The translations under genes were made by a program, and so were the position numbers. Of a stretch of 64,000 nt of DNA, positions 35,127-43,816 are shown piece by piece. How positions within the stretch are numbered: the first letter of the stretch is position 1; the number at the start of each line of letters is the position of its first letter. Under the pieces are notes generated by a model, which searched no databases, was not told the origin of the DNA, and worked only from the letters and a program-made list of their open reading frames with translations. This DNA is from Akkermansia muciniphila (GTDB taxonomy: Bacteria; Verrucomicrobiota; Verrucomicrobiia; Verrucomicrobiales; Akkermansiaceae), in the NCBI GenBank assembly GCA_945890645.1, contig CAMDCV010000025.1, positions 1-64,000 on the forward strand, in the 5' to 3' direction.

Positions 35127-35187
35127 GCATTGATTTAGAGCGTTAGAAAAACGTGGTCAAGAATGAATATGTAAAGGGTAAGACTCT

Positions 35188-36864
35188 TTATTCGATCGAC
35201 TCACGGATTTCTTGTTGTAGCTTTTTTTCCGTGGTTGCATCGGGCGTATTTCTGCCATATCGAGTGGAGTAATGATAGCGCTGCAGCGATGCGGCGAAGG
35301 TCGGGATGGAGGAAAATTTCCGCAACAACTGGTGCAGGGTGTGATGGGGTTTGACGACGATCTGTTGCTGGCCACAGAATTGCAAAAACGTTCGATAATA
35401 GCCAGTGGGAGCCGCACCCGCCGCAAGTGCAGGATGTGTCGTTGTCATTTGCTTGCGGGACCATCCCATGCATGCTGCTGCCAATGCCGCCGTCACCAAT
35501 CCGATGATGCCAATCACCGCGGAAATGCGCGTGAGGTCCTGCTCTGCAAGATCTTGCTGATCTTCCATAGCGATCTCTTCATCATCGGATAAGGGCGTTT
35601 CCCCCGGTGGTGCGGAACGACTTTGCCCAATAGCCGCAGCGGGTGTGCAGTCCATCACTACCCAGCCGACATCGGCGATCAAAACTTCCGTCCAAGCATG
35701 CGCTTCACGAGCACGAAAGACGAACAAATTACTATTTTCATAGTAGGAGCCGCCGGCCCAACCGTAGCTAATCCGTGCCGGTATACCCATGGCTCGCGCG
35801 GCCATGACGCCTGCGGTGGCGAAAAGTTCGCAATGGCCGCTTTTTTCATAAAACAGAAAGTTTTCTAAAGGATCGCGATTGTCGGGATTGGCGATATCGA
35901 GTGAGTACCGGCATTCTTCACTCAGCGACTTACGAATTTGTAGTAGTTGTTTTTTCAACGATCCAGCGGTAACACTTTCCGCGTTCAGTCCGCGTATGCC
36001 CATGACCAAGTTTTCATCGTCCGGCAACTGCAACCACGCTGCCGGAACAGAGGTGCGCGCTGCGGCCTGTGCTGTTTCATCGAGGTCATCAATGGCGAGC
36101 GGTTGCGAACTAGCGCGGTAGCGGTAGCCGATGACTCCCTCGCTCGGTGGTAGAATTACGATGCCGTCACCGCGATAGGAGAGCGGCGCGATTTCCGCAT
36201 CGCGCAGTCCTTGCAGGGCAACCAGTGGCGTTTGACCGGAGGGATCACTCGGGTGGAAAATTTCATAGCGCAGAAGTTTGCCTGGGCGTAAAGGGAATGC
36301 TGGTGGATTGGCCGTATCGGCTGGTGTGAGCGACCATGCGGCTTCACCGTAAGTGCCTAAGGCGAAGGCGCTGATGTAGGCGCGACGTTGCATCAGTTTT
36401 GGTGATTCGGCGGGATCGTCAAGTTGCAAGAAAACTTCTGGTTGATTGCCTGGCTTTAGGTTGGCACGACGAGGCAGAGGACGAATGTTTTGTTCATTCC
36501 AGAGCCAATTACCCGACTGTTTTTTGCGCTGGTTGACGTGCTGTTCCAGTTGTTGCGTTTGTCGCTGTTCCGGTCCTGAGAGATATTCGATGACTTGCTC
36601 GGAGACTTCATCAAGAGCAGCCGGTGTGTGTAAAAAAAACAAGGTCAGCAATGAGCAACAGGAAAGCGCAGTCATTGCGGCGATGAGCCAATGTGCAAGC
36701 GACCGCGAATGCACGCGTCCTTTTCCTAACGCAATCCAGAACCCCAGCAGGAGTATCGCACTCGCAATCAATGCCATACCGATACCGGTACCTTGGCGCG
36801 AGCCATAGCGCACTAGGGCGTATGCGATGATCAATCCCACGATTGCGATCCACCAGCGTTTCAT
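35188..36864 (-). CDS. transglutaminase-like membrane protein (TgpA type)
   Basis: 558-aa membrane protein with three N-terminal helices (about 3-18, 28-47, 59-79) and another near 455-475. The periplasmic part holds a transglutaminase-like domain with catalytic triad C345 (KSGHCELFA), H389 (AHAWTEV) and D405 (VMDCTPAA). The C-terminal cytosolic tail has a DUF4129-like helical segment. TgpA-type proteins usually have more N-terminal helices, so this one is somewhat short. Its start overlaps the DUF58 stop by 4 bases, the normal gene pair for this family. Confidence 0.85.
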   Translation of the reverse strand: MKRWWIAIVGLIIAYALVRYGSRQGTGIGMALIASAILLLGFWIALGKGRVHSRSLAHWLIAAMTALSCCSLLTLFFLHTPAALDEVSEQVIEYLSGPEQRQTQQLEQHVNQRKKQSGNWLWNEQNIRPLPRRANLKPGNQPEVFLQLDDPAESPKLMQRRAYISAFALGTYGEAAWSLTPADTANPPAFPLRPGKLLRYEIFHPSDPSGQTPLVALQGLRDAEIAPLSYRGDGIVILPPSEGVIGYRYRASSQPLAIDDLDETAQAAARTSVPAAWLQLPDDENLVMGIRGLNAESVTAGSLKKQLLQIRKSLSEECRYSLDIANPDNRDPLENFLFYEKSGHCELFATAGVMAARAMGIPARISYGWAGGSYYENSNLFVFRAREAHAWTEVLIADVGWVVMDCTPAAAIGQSRSAPPGETPLSDDEEIAMEDQQDLAEQDLTRISAVIGIIGLVTAALAAACMGWSRKQMTTTHPALAAGAAPTGYYRTFLQFCGQQQIVVKPHHTLHQLLRKFSSIPTFAASLQRYHYSTRYGRNTPDATTEKKLQQEIRESIE

Positions 36865-37994
36865 CGTTTCGTTCTTTGGGGTTTTTCACGCGCTGCATTG
36901 ACTGGCAACACTACCGTTGACACGGGTCGTTTGATCAATGCCGTACGCCAGTCTGCGATTGGCATATCGGAAATCACAATGAGTGAGGAATTCGCATCCA
37001 CGAGCAACTGCGCGCGCTGCAACTCGTGTTGTTCAGTGCCGGTTGCGCGTCGCACCCGTGCGAGACGTTCCAAAATCATTGCCAAGTCTTTGCGGCTGCG
37101 GCACGAGTATTCCAGCCAGCCGTCAAAATCAGCAACCAGAGTCGCGGGGATGGATTGCTGCCAAAAAGTGCGCAAAGTGCCGCATAGATAACCTAACGCT
37201 TTTTCAAACATTTCCGGTCGGATGATCGCTCGGTCACCTGCATACGAATGGAACAGCACCGTGACATGTTGGGGAAAAAACCCAGGTGGGTCGGTTTCAG
37301 CGACGATCAGTCCCGTGCCACGCGCATAGGCGCGAACACTGGCTGCCGGGTGAATGCGTTTTAAAGAATCGCCTGCTCGCCAAGGTCGTAGGCCACGGAT
37401 TTCTCCCGACATCGCTCCATAGGTTGTGCCGGCCATCGATGCAGCATCGCGCCACAAACCCGGAATGGATAATTTTTTTGAAACGAGAGGACCTGGGTAC
37501 ACGCACAAAGCATGAGCGATGGAACCGCTACAAGAATGTTTCCAAATACCTAATGGAAATTCAGACCCTAACAAATAGGGCAACTCTCCCCGCTCACCCC
37601 GGCGTGGTAAGGTAACTATTTCTTCTGTGGTGACCACCGCGTCCACCGTGACATGATCGAAGTTGTATGTCTGGCTGAATTCTCCCGGAAACTGAATGCG
37701 CGCGGATACTGCTTGTGCGGTTCCGGAATTGCGCGCGAGTTCTAGTTGCAGACGAAGCGGAAAAGGCTGACCAGCATAGGTGCGTGAGGCAGCTTGGCAA
37801 TGCAATTGCAAGCCCCGCATATTGCGTTTGCCCAGCCAAGCGCTAAATGGCACAAGCAAAAGGCCGATCAGGCCGATCGATGCGAGTGTGCCATCGGTGC
37901 GGGCGATGCCGATCAAGAATGCTAGTAACGCAGCCGCGAGAATCATTGCCCCGCGAAGGGTCATTTCGCTTCGCGGCGAGGCATCAGCAGGCAT
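36861..37994 (-). CDS. DUF58 domain membrane protein
   Basis: 377-aa protein with two N-terminal membrane helices (about 16-30 and 34-50) and a cytosolic DUF58 domain marked by RGLRPWRAGDSLKRIHPAASVR and a VWA-like C-terminus (LIVISDMPIADWR). DUF58 proteins normally work with a MoxR ATPase and a TgpA protein; TgpA follows with a 4-base overlap, but no MoxR gene is adjacent. The ATG at 37994 lies 12 bases after the upstream lipoprotein gene. Confidence 0.85.
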   Translation of the reverse strand: MPADASPRSEMTLRGAMILAAALLAFLIGIARTDGTLASIGLIGLLLVPFSAWLGKRNMRGLQLHCQAASRTYAGQPFPLRLQLELARNSGTAQAVSARIQFPGEFSQTYNFDHVTVDAVVTTEEIVTLPRRGERGELPYLLGSEFPLGIWKHSCSGSIAHALCVYPGPLVSKKLSIPGLWRDAASMAGTTYGAMSGEIRGLRPWRAGDSLKRIHPAASVRAYARGTGLIVAETDPPGFFPQHVTVLFHSYAGDRAIIRPEMFEKALGYLCGTLRTFWQQSIPATLVADFDGWLEYSCRSRKDLAMILERLARVRRATGTEQHELQRAQLLVDANSSLIVISDMPIADWRTALIKRPVSTVVLPVNAAREKPQRTKR

Positions 37995-38006
37995 TCCGGA
38001 AAATTG

Positions 38007-38531
38007 TTAGGGTTTGGGAGGCAACCACAGTGTGATTTTTTTATCATACGCTGGTTCATTGATATCGGTGTGCAGAATTCCGCCTGGGCCGAAGTATTTC
38101 CACTCGTGACAGCCGTAGCAAATGTGCAATACGCGCTGGCCATTTTTGTTAGACCAAACGAGCGCGTAATCAGGGTGAAAGCCGGAGCAGGTTGTTTTGG
38201 GTGAAGCCAGCGCCTGATGGGAATCGGGATCGGAGTAGAGATTGACGATGTCCCTAATGCGTTGGGGTGAAACTTTCTCTGGCTGAGCATGAAAATCGAA
38301 ACCCTCAAATCTTCGATTGGGTAAGGTGCGCAGTTGTTGAGCATAAATATCCTTATCGCGCTGTGGATGAGCCAGTCCGTGGTAGACTTGAATGTTTTTC
38401 GCTTGGCTTAAATCAGCCGCCACTGCTCGAAGCGAAGCTAGCTCGGTCGTGCGTAGTGGTTCACCCCCTCGCCAACATGTAGCACAGGAGGTGAGAATGA
38501 GTAGCGGCAGTAAAAATATACAACGTATCAT
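38007..38531 (-). CDS. hypothetical lipoprotein with CxxCH motif
   Basis: 174-aa predicted lipoprotein: MIRCIFLLPLLILTSCATC has a hydrophobic core followed by a lipobox-like LTSC. The mature part has no recognised domain. It contains HICYGCHEWKYFG, which includes a CxxCH motif that could bind haem c or may simply be two cysteines and a histidine in a fold. The ATG at 38531 was chosen because it starts the signal peptide. It leads the operon with DUF58 and TgpA genes. Confidence 0.65.
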   Translation of the reverse strand: MIRCIFLLPLLILTSCATCWRGGEPLRTTELASLRAVAADLSQAKNIQVYHGLAHPQRDKDIYAQQLRTLPNRRFEGFDFHAQPEKVSPQRIRDIVNLYSDPDSHQALASPKTTCSGFHPDYALVWSNKNGQRVLHICYGCHEWKYFGPGGILHTDINEPAYDKKITLWLPPKP

Positions 38532-38879
38532 CAGATGCCCATCATGCCGCATGTGTAGAAAAAAGCAATGCGTTTTCCCGTGGTCGGCGATCGGTTCATT
38601 GATCCGAATTGCGAATTACAGAGCAATCATTGATGATGTTCTGTCATTCACATCGTAGTTTTGTTTGTGTAAATTTGTGAAAGGCAGGTTTGCTATGTGT
38701 AATTCTGACGCCTTATGCTAAGAGCTTATAAATACAAGTAATAGCAGTACTGAGAATTAGTTTGTGCTAGCCCAATTGAGTATTACAATCATTGAGAAAT
38801 TGGTCCAAAAAATGGATTGATCATTGCCCATCCCCTCGGGCAGAGTTGTTCGGAATACATCTCATCCTATTAATGCCAT
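38532..38879. other. AT-rich intergenic region
   Basis: About 350 bases with no gene seen. The left part would carry the divergent promoter of the lipoprotein operon. The sequence becomes AT-rich from 38660 to 38830 without clear promoter boxes, and ends in a short GC-rich dyad (CCCATCCCCTCGGG) about 50 bases before the pseudogene start. Confidence 0.4.
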
Positions 38880-39241
38880 GAAAGTAAAACTATCAACAGG
38901 AAGTTTGTTGATTCTCACCGCACTAGAATCGTGTTCCGCACCGGGTGAAGAATACAAAGGGGAGCAACAATACAATATTAGTGGCGTACCCGATAGGCGC
39001 TACCCCTGTTGTGTCCTTCCGCCGAATTGATAGCTCGGGCGGAATCTATGATCTTGTGCTGCGGTGGTCGAGCGATCTCGCTTCATGGAATGATATCGCT
39101 ATTGCTGACGAAAGTAGTGGCGCGCTTGTCATCATTCCTAACGATGATGATCCCGATGTGATCCCAATAACCCTGCCAGCCACACCGGGCATTGCGCGTC
39201 GTTTCGTGCGACTTGTGGACTCACCCGTACCTCCGGCATGA
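38880..39241 (+). pseudogene. frameshifted remnant: signal-peptide-like start and secreted C-terminal sorting-like domain
   Basis: A reading frame opening at 38880 begins like a secreted protein (MKVKLSTGSLLILTALES) but stops at 39030. In another frame, from about 38968 to 39241, the sequence encodes VVSFRRIDSSGG, LRWSSDLASWNDIAIAD, VIIPNDDDPD and RRFVRLVDSPV. This matches the C-terminal domain of the large protein at 21141 (FTFERKRSS..., ITLTVPIG..., KKFARLKANV). The two parts are out of frame and the long passenger is missing. The simplest reading is a decayed gene reduced to its two ends. Confidence 0.65.
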
Positions 39242-39340
39242 AGCTGGCCACTCTGCCGGCTTTGTCAGGACATCTGATTCTTTGTTAAAAACAGGAATGA
39301 CCTAAGAATTTTCTCGATGCATCGTTAGAGCCTATGAAAT

Positions 39341-40258
39341 ATGATTGTGAATCGTCGTCATGCATTGCAGCTTGGTTTGCTGTGCGGTAGCTCTACCATT
39401 TTAGGATGGAAGTTATTCGCCGCGGAGGCCGACGATACGCTGCTGCCGACCTACTTGGTGCAGATGGAAAAAATCCGGCCTCTTTTTACTAAGAAGGCAG
39501 CACCTGAATCAGGAGATTGGCTAGCAAGCCACAAGGAACCCGGGCAAACCTTTGCGCAATATCGTACGATCGCACCGAATCGCCCGACACCCGTGCGCAA
39601 AAAAATCTACCTGCAATCCATCGGTACCTTCACGGTAGAGCAGGAAAGAGTCATCGATACCTTGCGGAGATTCATGGGCATCGTATTTGGTCTGGAGATC
39701 GCACTCATGCCGCCGCTTGGCTTGGAAAAAATACCTGCTGCCGCCCAACGCACGAATGGTTTCACCAACCAACGGCAATTGCTCAGCACTCACATTTTAT
39801 ATCAAATTCTCAAGCCGAACCGCCCTGCCGATGCGGTGGCTGTGTTGGCGATTACGAACGAAGATTTATGGCCGGGAAAAGATTGGAATTTTGTTTTTGG
39901 GCAGGCATCGCTCGGTGATCGCGTGGGCGTGTGGTCCACCGCGCGGATGGGCGATCCGGTGAGGGAGGCGCAGCTTTTTTTACGACGCGTCCTGCAAGTC
40001 GCCGTGCACGAAACCGCACACATGTTTGGCATCAAGCATTGCATCGCCTACGAATGCTGCATGAATGGCGCAAACCATCAGGGCGAAAGTGATCGCACTC
40101 CCTTGGTATTCTGCCCCGAGTGCGATGCGAAGTTGTGGTGGGCCTGCAAACTTGATGTGCCAAAGCGTGCCAAAGAGCTTCATGAATTTGCGGAGAAACA
40201 TCAGCTTAAATCCGATGTTGCGCAATGGAAACACATTGCCGAGGCGCTAGCGCCTTGA
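39341..40258 (+). CDS. exported archaemetzincin-like metalloprotease
   Basis: 305-aa zinc protease of the archaemetzincin family. The catalytic motif HETAHMFGIKHC (H223, E224, H227, H233) is followed by the family's second zinc site, with cysteines C234, C239/C240 and a later CPECDAKLWW; the met-turn methionine lies in CCMNGAN. The N-terminus MIVNRRHALQLGLLCGSSTI is a twin-arginine signal, so the folded metalloprotein would be exported by Tat. Most characterised archaemetzincins are cytosolic. The last 12 bases overlap the end of the convergent hydroxylase gene. Confidence 0.88.
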   Translation: MIVNRRHALQLGLLCGSSTILGWKLFAAEADDTLLPTYLVQMEKIRPLFTKKAAPESGDWLASHKEPGQTFAQYRTIAPNRPTPVRKKIYLQSIGTFTVEQERVIDTLRRFMGIVFGLEIALMPPLGLEKIPAAAQRTNGFTNQRQLLSTHILYQILKPNRPADAVAVLAITNEDLWPGKDWNFVFGQASLGDRVGVWSTARMGDPVREAQLFLRRVLQVAVHETAHMFGIKHCIAYECCMNGANHQGESDRTPLVFCPECDAKLWWACKLDVPKRAKELHEFAEKHQLKSDVAQWKHIAEALAP

Positions 40259-41068
40259 AACGTTTTCGTTAGGTCGATGACTCGTCCGGCGATTTTTTCT
40301 GCGCGGTAGGAGCGGATGAATGAGTTGACCGAGATAGCTGCGCGGAAATGGTTCGGCGAGGCCCAATGCCGGCGGTTCATGACCTGGATGCCGATAGGTG
40401 CCAAAAAGAATATCCATCAACGGTGAGAGGTTGGCATAATTTCCCGCGAAACGTTCCTTCGCATGATGCCAGTGATGCAGTTCCGGAGCACCAATTAACA
40501 TCCGCAGCGGTCCGAGCGGCAGGCGCACATTGGAGTGAATGTAGATCGCCCAGATGCCGCGAAACGCCGTGAAACCCGCGAGCGTGGCGAGATCAAAGCC
40601 TAACAAAAATGCTGGCAAATTGATCAGGCCTACGGTGTAAACTGTATCGAGCGGATGCTCGCGATGAGCCGCTAGCCAGTCGAGATGCTCCGCGCTGTGA
40701 TGCACGGCATGGAAACGCCACAGAAACGGCACACGATGCTGAATGCGATGACCCCAGTAGATCAGCAGATCGCTCAATAGCACCACTTCCAGTGCTCGCA
40801 GCCACCATGGCTGTGACTGCACCAAGGAGCGAAAGGAGCTTGGCAGGATCGTTGAAAGCCACGGTGCACACAGGGCTAACAGACCGAACACTAAGCCACC
40901 CCACAGCAAATATTGACCGAGAAAAAAACAAAAGTCCGTTCGCCAGTGCGGGCGAAAAATTTTCTGCGCTTGTGCCGGAAAACATTTCTCCAGCGGCGAA
41001 AAAATCACGAAGAGAATCAATAAGCTCAAGAGCGGGGCCGCGAAGAAATAGAACGCATCCAAAAACAT
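40247..41068 (-). CDS. sterol desaturase / fatty acid hydroxylase family protein
   Basis: 273-aa membrane di-iron enzyme. Hydrophobic segments lie at about 8-24, 44-70 and 88-105. The histidine clusters are WGHRIQHRVPFLWRFHAVHH and, after a further hydrophobic stretch, APELHHWHHAKE, matching the eight-histidine pattern of the fatty-acid-hydroxylase superfamily. It would hydroxylate or desaturate a lipid in the membrane; substrate unknown. It follows the hypothetical gene at 41079 with a 10-base gap, so the two may be cotranscribed. Confidence 0.9.
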   Translation of the reverse strand: MFLDAFYFFAAPLLSLLILFVIFSPLEKCFPAQAQKIFRPHWRTDFCFFLGQYLLWGGLVFGLLALCAPWLSTILPSSFRSLVQSQPWWLRALEVVLLSDLLIYWGHRIQHRVPFLWRFHAVHHSAEHLDWLAAHREHPLDTVYTVGLINLPAFLLGFDLATLAGFTAFRGIWAIYIHSNVRLPLGPLRMLIGAPELHHWHHAKERFAGNYANLSPLMDILFGTYRHPGHEPPALGLAEPFPRSYLGQLIHPLLPRRKNRRTSHRPNENVSRR

Positions 41069-41078
41069 GGTGGAAATT

Positions 41079-41489
41079 TTACTTAGGGTTTGCCTGCTGT
41101 CGTATCGATTCGATTTGTTCTTTCAATTCCTGTGGTGAAATCGCCCTCCCAGGATTTTTGGAGGAGGGAGCAAGATCATCGGTATCGGGCACCGTGGGAA
41201 CCAGAGTACCCGCTTTAGCTGCTTTTTTCTGTTCTTCTAACATCTTCCGAACGTCTTCCTCGCTCATGATCAGACCCGACTTCGATGTGCTCATCATCAC
41301 ATCGCGTGTCGCGCGAACTTCCTCATCAGTCACAATGATTTTCGGCTCCAAAAAATCACCTTGGCTTGGATCAGTTGTCGCTTTCTCCTCCGCAGCAGTC
41401 AGCTTGCCCTTCTGCGAAGATTTCCAGACATACACCCCCATTGCCGAGAGAGAAAAAACTAATACAACAGCAGGTAGCAATCGTTTCAT
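41079..41489 (-). CDS. hypothetical membrane-anchored protein
   Basis: 136-aa protein with an N-terminal membrane anchor or signal (LLPAVVLVFSLSAMGVYVW) and a charged, mostly helical and low-complexity remainder (MSEEDVRKMLEEQKKAAKAG; ISPQELKEQIESIRQQ). No family recognised. The ATG at 41489 gives the basic residues before the anchor; another ATG lies nine bases upstream. It sits 10 bases upstream of the hydroxylase gene. Confidence 0.6.
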   Translation of the reverse strand: MKRLLPAVVLVFSLSAMGVYVWKSSQKGKLTAAEEKATTDPSQGDFLEPKIIVTDEEVRATRDVMMSTSKSGLIMSEEDVRKMLEEQKKAAKAGTLVPTVPDTDDLAPSSKNPGRAISPQELKEQIESIRQQANPK

Positions 41490-41597
41490 ATCAAACATCT
41501 ATCAATTCCCTTGTACTATGTCTGTAAAAAGAATGTAAAATCGGACCAGCCTTTGTGTCGATAGTGTATAGTGAATGCTGGACGACAGCTCTCCCTT

Positions 41598-42053
41598 TCA
41601 CCGACTCAACGTATCCTGCCACACCAAAGTAAAGCCCGCCGAGTTAAGAATCGTCGTCGCGAAGTCGAGATCATCGACATGCATCGCCAGCAGTGAATAG
41701 CCCTGATACACCGACAGCAACGGATAACAGAAATCGATGTTCGTCTCGGCCCCCATCAGGTGATCGAGACACTGCAATAAATTCGGGCCCGCTTCTTTCA
41801 GCTCGACCACTAACAACTCACACACCGTGTGCGGAATCCCTTTTTCCAGAAACAACTGCTCAGTCGTTTCGGGATCGCTCACGACGATGCGTGCGATCGT
41901 TGCATCGCGTGCGTCCTGCACACTCATTCCAAGAACTTCGATGCCCGTGCCGCGAAGCATTTTCACTAGGGCGGCGAGCGCGCCGACACGATTCTGTAAC
42001 ATCACGGAAAACTGTTTTACCGGAGGTCCGTGACCGATCGTTTGGGCTGCCAT
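41598..42053 (-). CDS. ACT domain protein
   Basis: 151-aa cytosolic protein with two ACT-like halves. KQFSVMLQNRVGALAALVKMLRG at the start is a typical ACT opening strand-helix unit, followed by EVLGMSVQDARDATIARIVV. The second half (VVELKEAGPNLLQCLDHLMGAETNIDFCYPL) repeats the pattern. ACT domains bind amino acids and regulate enzymes; no enzyme domain is attached, so this may be a free-standing regulator, as in some acetolactate synthase systems. The ligand cannot be told from the sequence. Confidence 0.8.
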   Translation of the reverse strand: MAAQTIGHGPPVKQFSVMLQNRVGALAALVKMLRGTGIEVLGMSVQDARDATIARIVVSDPETTEQLFLEKGIPHTVCELLVVELKEAGPNLLQCLDHLMGAETNIDFCYPLLSVYQGYSLLAMHVDDLDFATTILNSAGFTLVWQDTLSR

Positions 42054-42105
42054 AGCGCACGCCTTTTACCATTTCCCTAGGGGCAAGGGAAGCGCGATTG
42101 TGCAT

Positions 42106-42966
42106 TCAGGACTTCGCCCCTAACAGTAAGGCTCCGATGATTCCCGCTTGCTGTCCTAACAGAGGTGCAACGAGTCGTTTCCCTAATGCTTCGAAGTAAC
42201 CCGCACTGTAGACATCGAGTAAGGAAGCAACTTTCGCGTGCAAGCCCGGTGCTTGAGAAACTCCACCGCCCATGATCAAACGCTCCGGTGAAAGCATCGC
42301 ACAAGCGGCGTAAAGCCCATGCGCGAGATAATACGCTTCCATTTCCCACGCGTCATGATGCTCCGGTAGCTCATGCGCGGGAGCGCCCCATCGTTGCTCG
42401 AGGGCCGGCCCACTCGCCAGTCCTTCCCAGCAATCGCGATGATAGGGACATGCTCCCACAAACGAGTCATCGGGATGACGACGAACCATCAAATGCCCCA
42501 TTTCGGGATGCAGCGTGCCTTTGATCAAATTCCCGTGGCTGCAGATCCCCGCACCAACCCCCGTGCCTACCGTTACATACAGCACATCTTGCAAGCCCAA
42601 CGCTGCCCCGCGATCCATCTCCGCCAACAAAGCCGCTTGGACATCTGTAGCAATCTTTACTTTCACTCCGCACAGATGCCGATGAAAAAATTCCGTTAGA
42701 GAAAATCCTTGCCATGCTTGCTTCGGGGTCGTGAGAAACGTGCCATAATCTTCGCGTGTCGCATCAATGCGAATGGGTCCGAAACTCGCGATCCCCAATC
42801 GGTGAATGTCCGCTCTCGCCCGCCACCAATCCATAGCGATCCCCAGCGTTTCTTCTGGAGTCGTCGTGGGAAATCGAAACTCTTCCAGCAAATTGCCCGC
42901 CTCGTTTCCCAGCGCGACCACCGTCTTGGTGCCGCCCAATTCCAATGCCGCGATGACCTCGCTCAT
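42106..42966 (-). CDS. ROK family sugar kinase (fructokinase-like)
   Basis: 286-aa cytosolic kinase. The ATP-binding motif ALELGGTKTVVALG opens the protein, and the ROK signature with structural zinc ligands is HPEMGHLMVRRHPDDSFVGACPYHRDCWEGLASGPA. The catalytic aspartate region is KVKIATDVQAALLAEMDRG. These features fit fructokinases of the ScrK/YdhR type. The start at 42966 overlaps the DUF4126 stop by 4 bases, so it is cotranscribed with that gene. Confidence 0.9.
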   Translation of the reverse strand: MSEVIAALELGGTKTVVALGNEAGNLLEEFRFPTTTPEETLGIAMDWWRARADIHRLGIASFGPIRIDATREDYGTFLTTPKQAWQGFSLTEFFHRHLCGVKVKIATDVQAALLAEMDRGAALGLQDVLYVTVGTGVGAGICSHGNLIKGTLHPEMGHLMVRRHPDDSFVGACPYHRDCWEGLASGPALEQRWGAPAHELPEHHDAWEMEAYYLAHGLYAACAMLSPERLIMGGGVSQAPGLHAKVASLLDVYSAGYFEALGKRLVAPLLGQQAGIIGALLLGAKS

Positions 42967-43571
42967 GCACTTGCTCCTCCCGCGATCGCCCGTTTGCGCC
43001 GCAGCCCCATCACTTTTTTCCAAAGCCAGCGCGTCATTAAGATGCACAAAATCACCATGATGATAAAAACCACGAACGCCACCATCGGCGCCGCCGCAAT
43101 GAGCCCTAGCCCGCCTAACACCAATCCATCTTCCGCGAGGCTCGCCACACTATTCGATACCGGTTCCGGGGAGGCATTCAGCACCAATCGGGTGCTAGCC
43201 TTCGTGCTATGGGTTGCTAAAGCGGCACTACCGGCAAACAAAGCGGCTATTACCGTTAGCACCGGATCCATCTCCCCCATCGCCGTCAGCGCGAGAAAAA
43301 TGGCACCGGCAGGACGGATCAGCGTATGCACCGCATCCCACGTGCTGTCCACCCACGGCACCTTATCGGCAAAAAACTCGATCACAAACAACGCGATCGC
43401 TACACCGATGATCCAGGGATTTCCCAGCACCGAGAGATGTTCATACGGTCCCGTCAGGTCGATCCAATTCCAACGAATCGCCAATCCTGCGACCGCGACC
43501 GTCAGATAAAGATTCAGTCCAGCCAAAGTCGCTAAACCCAGTGCCACACCCAATTGATCCATTAATTGCAT
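42963..43571 (-). CDS. DUF4126 membrane protein
   Basis: 202-aa polytopic membrane protein. Signature pieces are LATLAGLNLYLTVAVAGLA near the start, FADKVPWVDSTWDAVHTLIRP and SVASLAEDGLV, which match DUF4126. At least four hydrophobic segments are visible. The ATG at 43571 is used, with another three codons later. Function unknown. It leads into the ROK kinase gene with a 4-base overlap. Confidence 0.85.
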   Translation of the reverse strand: MQLMDQLGVALGLATLAGLNLYLTVAVAGLAIRWNWIDLTGPYEHLSVLGNPWIIGVAIALFVIEFFADKVPWVDSTWDAVHTLIRPAGAIFLALTAMGEMDPVLTVIAALFAGSAALATHSTKASTRLVLNASPEPVSNSVASLAEDGLVLGGLGLIAAAPMVAFVVFIIMVILCILMTRWLWKKVMGLRRKRAIAGGASA

Positions 43572-43732
43572 GCCCGCGACACTAGCAATGATTCTCGTAG
43601 GCGTCGATTCCAAAGCACGCTTGATTTTCTCCCCCCGACCGAGGGATTTCTGTTAAAAACCTAAAAAATTCCCTCAAATCTTGGCGGATGTGCCCAAAAG
43701 CAAAAAATTTTGAGCTTTCTGGAAACAAAATT

Positions 43733-43761
43733 TTGACAAGACGTCTGAAATTCGCTATCTC
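43733..43761 (+). promoter_or_regulatory. sigma70-type promoter of rplY
   Basis: A perfect -35 TTGACA (43733-43738), a 17-base spacer and TATCTC (43756-43761) as -10. Transcription would begin near 43768, a few bases before the leader hairpin. The layout is the same as for rpmE at 1863. Confidence 0.65.
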
Positions 43762-43773
43762 CCCCGCCCCGCA

Positions 43774-43793
43774 GGAGGGGTTGGAACCTCTCC
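43774..43793 (+). promoter_or_regulatory. leader hairpin of rplY mRNA
   Basis: A 7-bp stem GGAGGGG (43774-43780) with CCTCTCC (43787-43793), one wobble pair, closes the loop TTGGAA. It is preceded by a C-rich tract, as at rpmE, and lies 23 bases before the ATG. The same loop and promoter-to-hairpin distance occur at 1898-1918. Stem sequences differ while pairing is kept, which favours a structured RNA. Confidence 0.5.
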
Positions 43794-43816
43794 CGAAACA
43801 CAAACGCTCGCGTATC

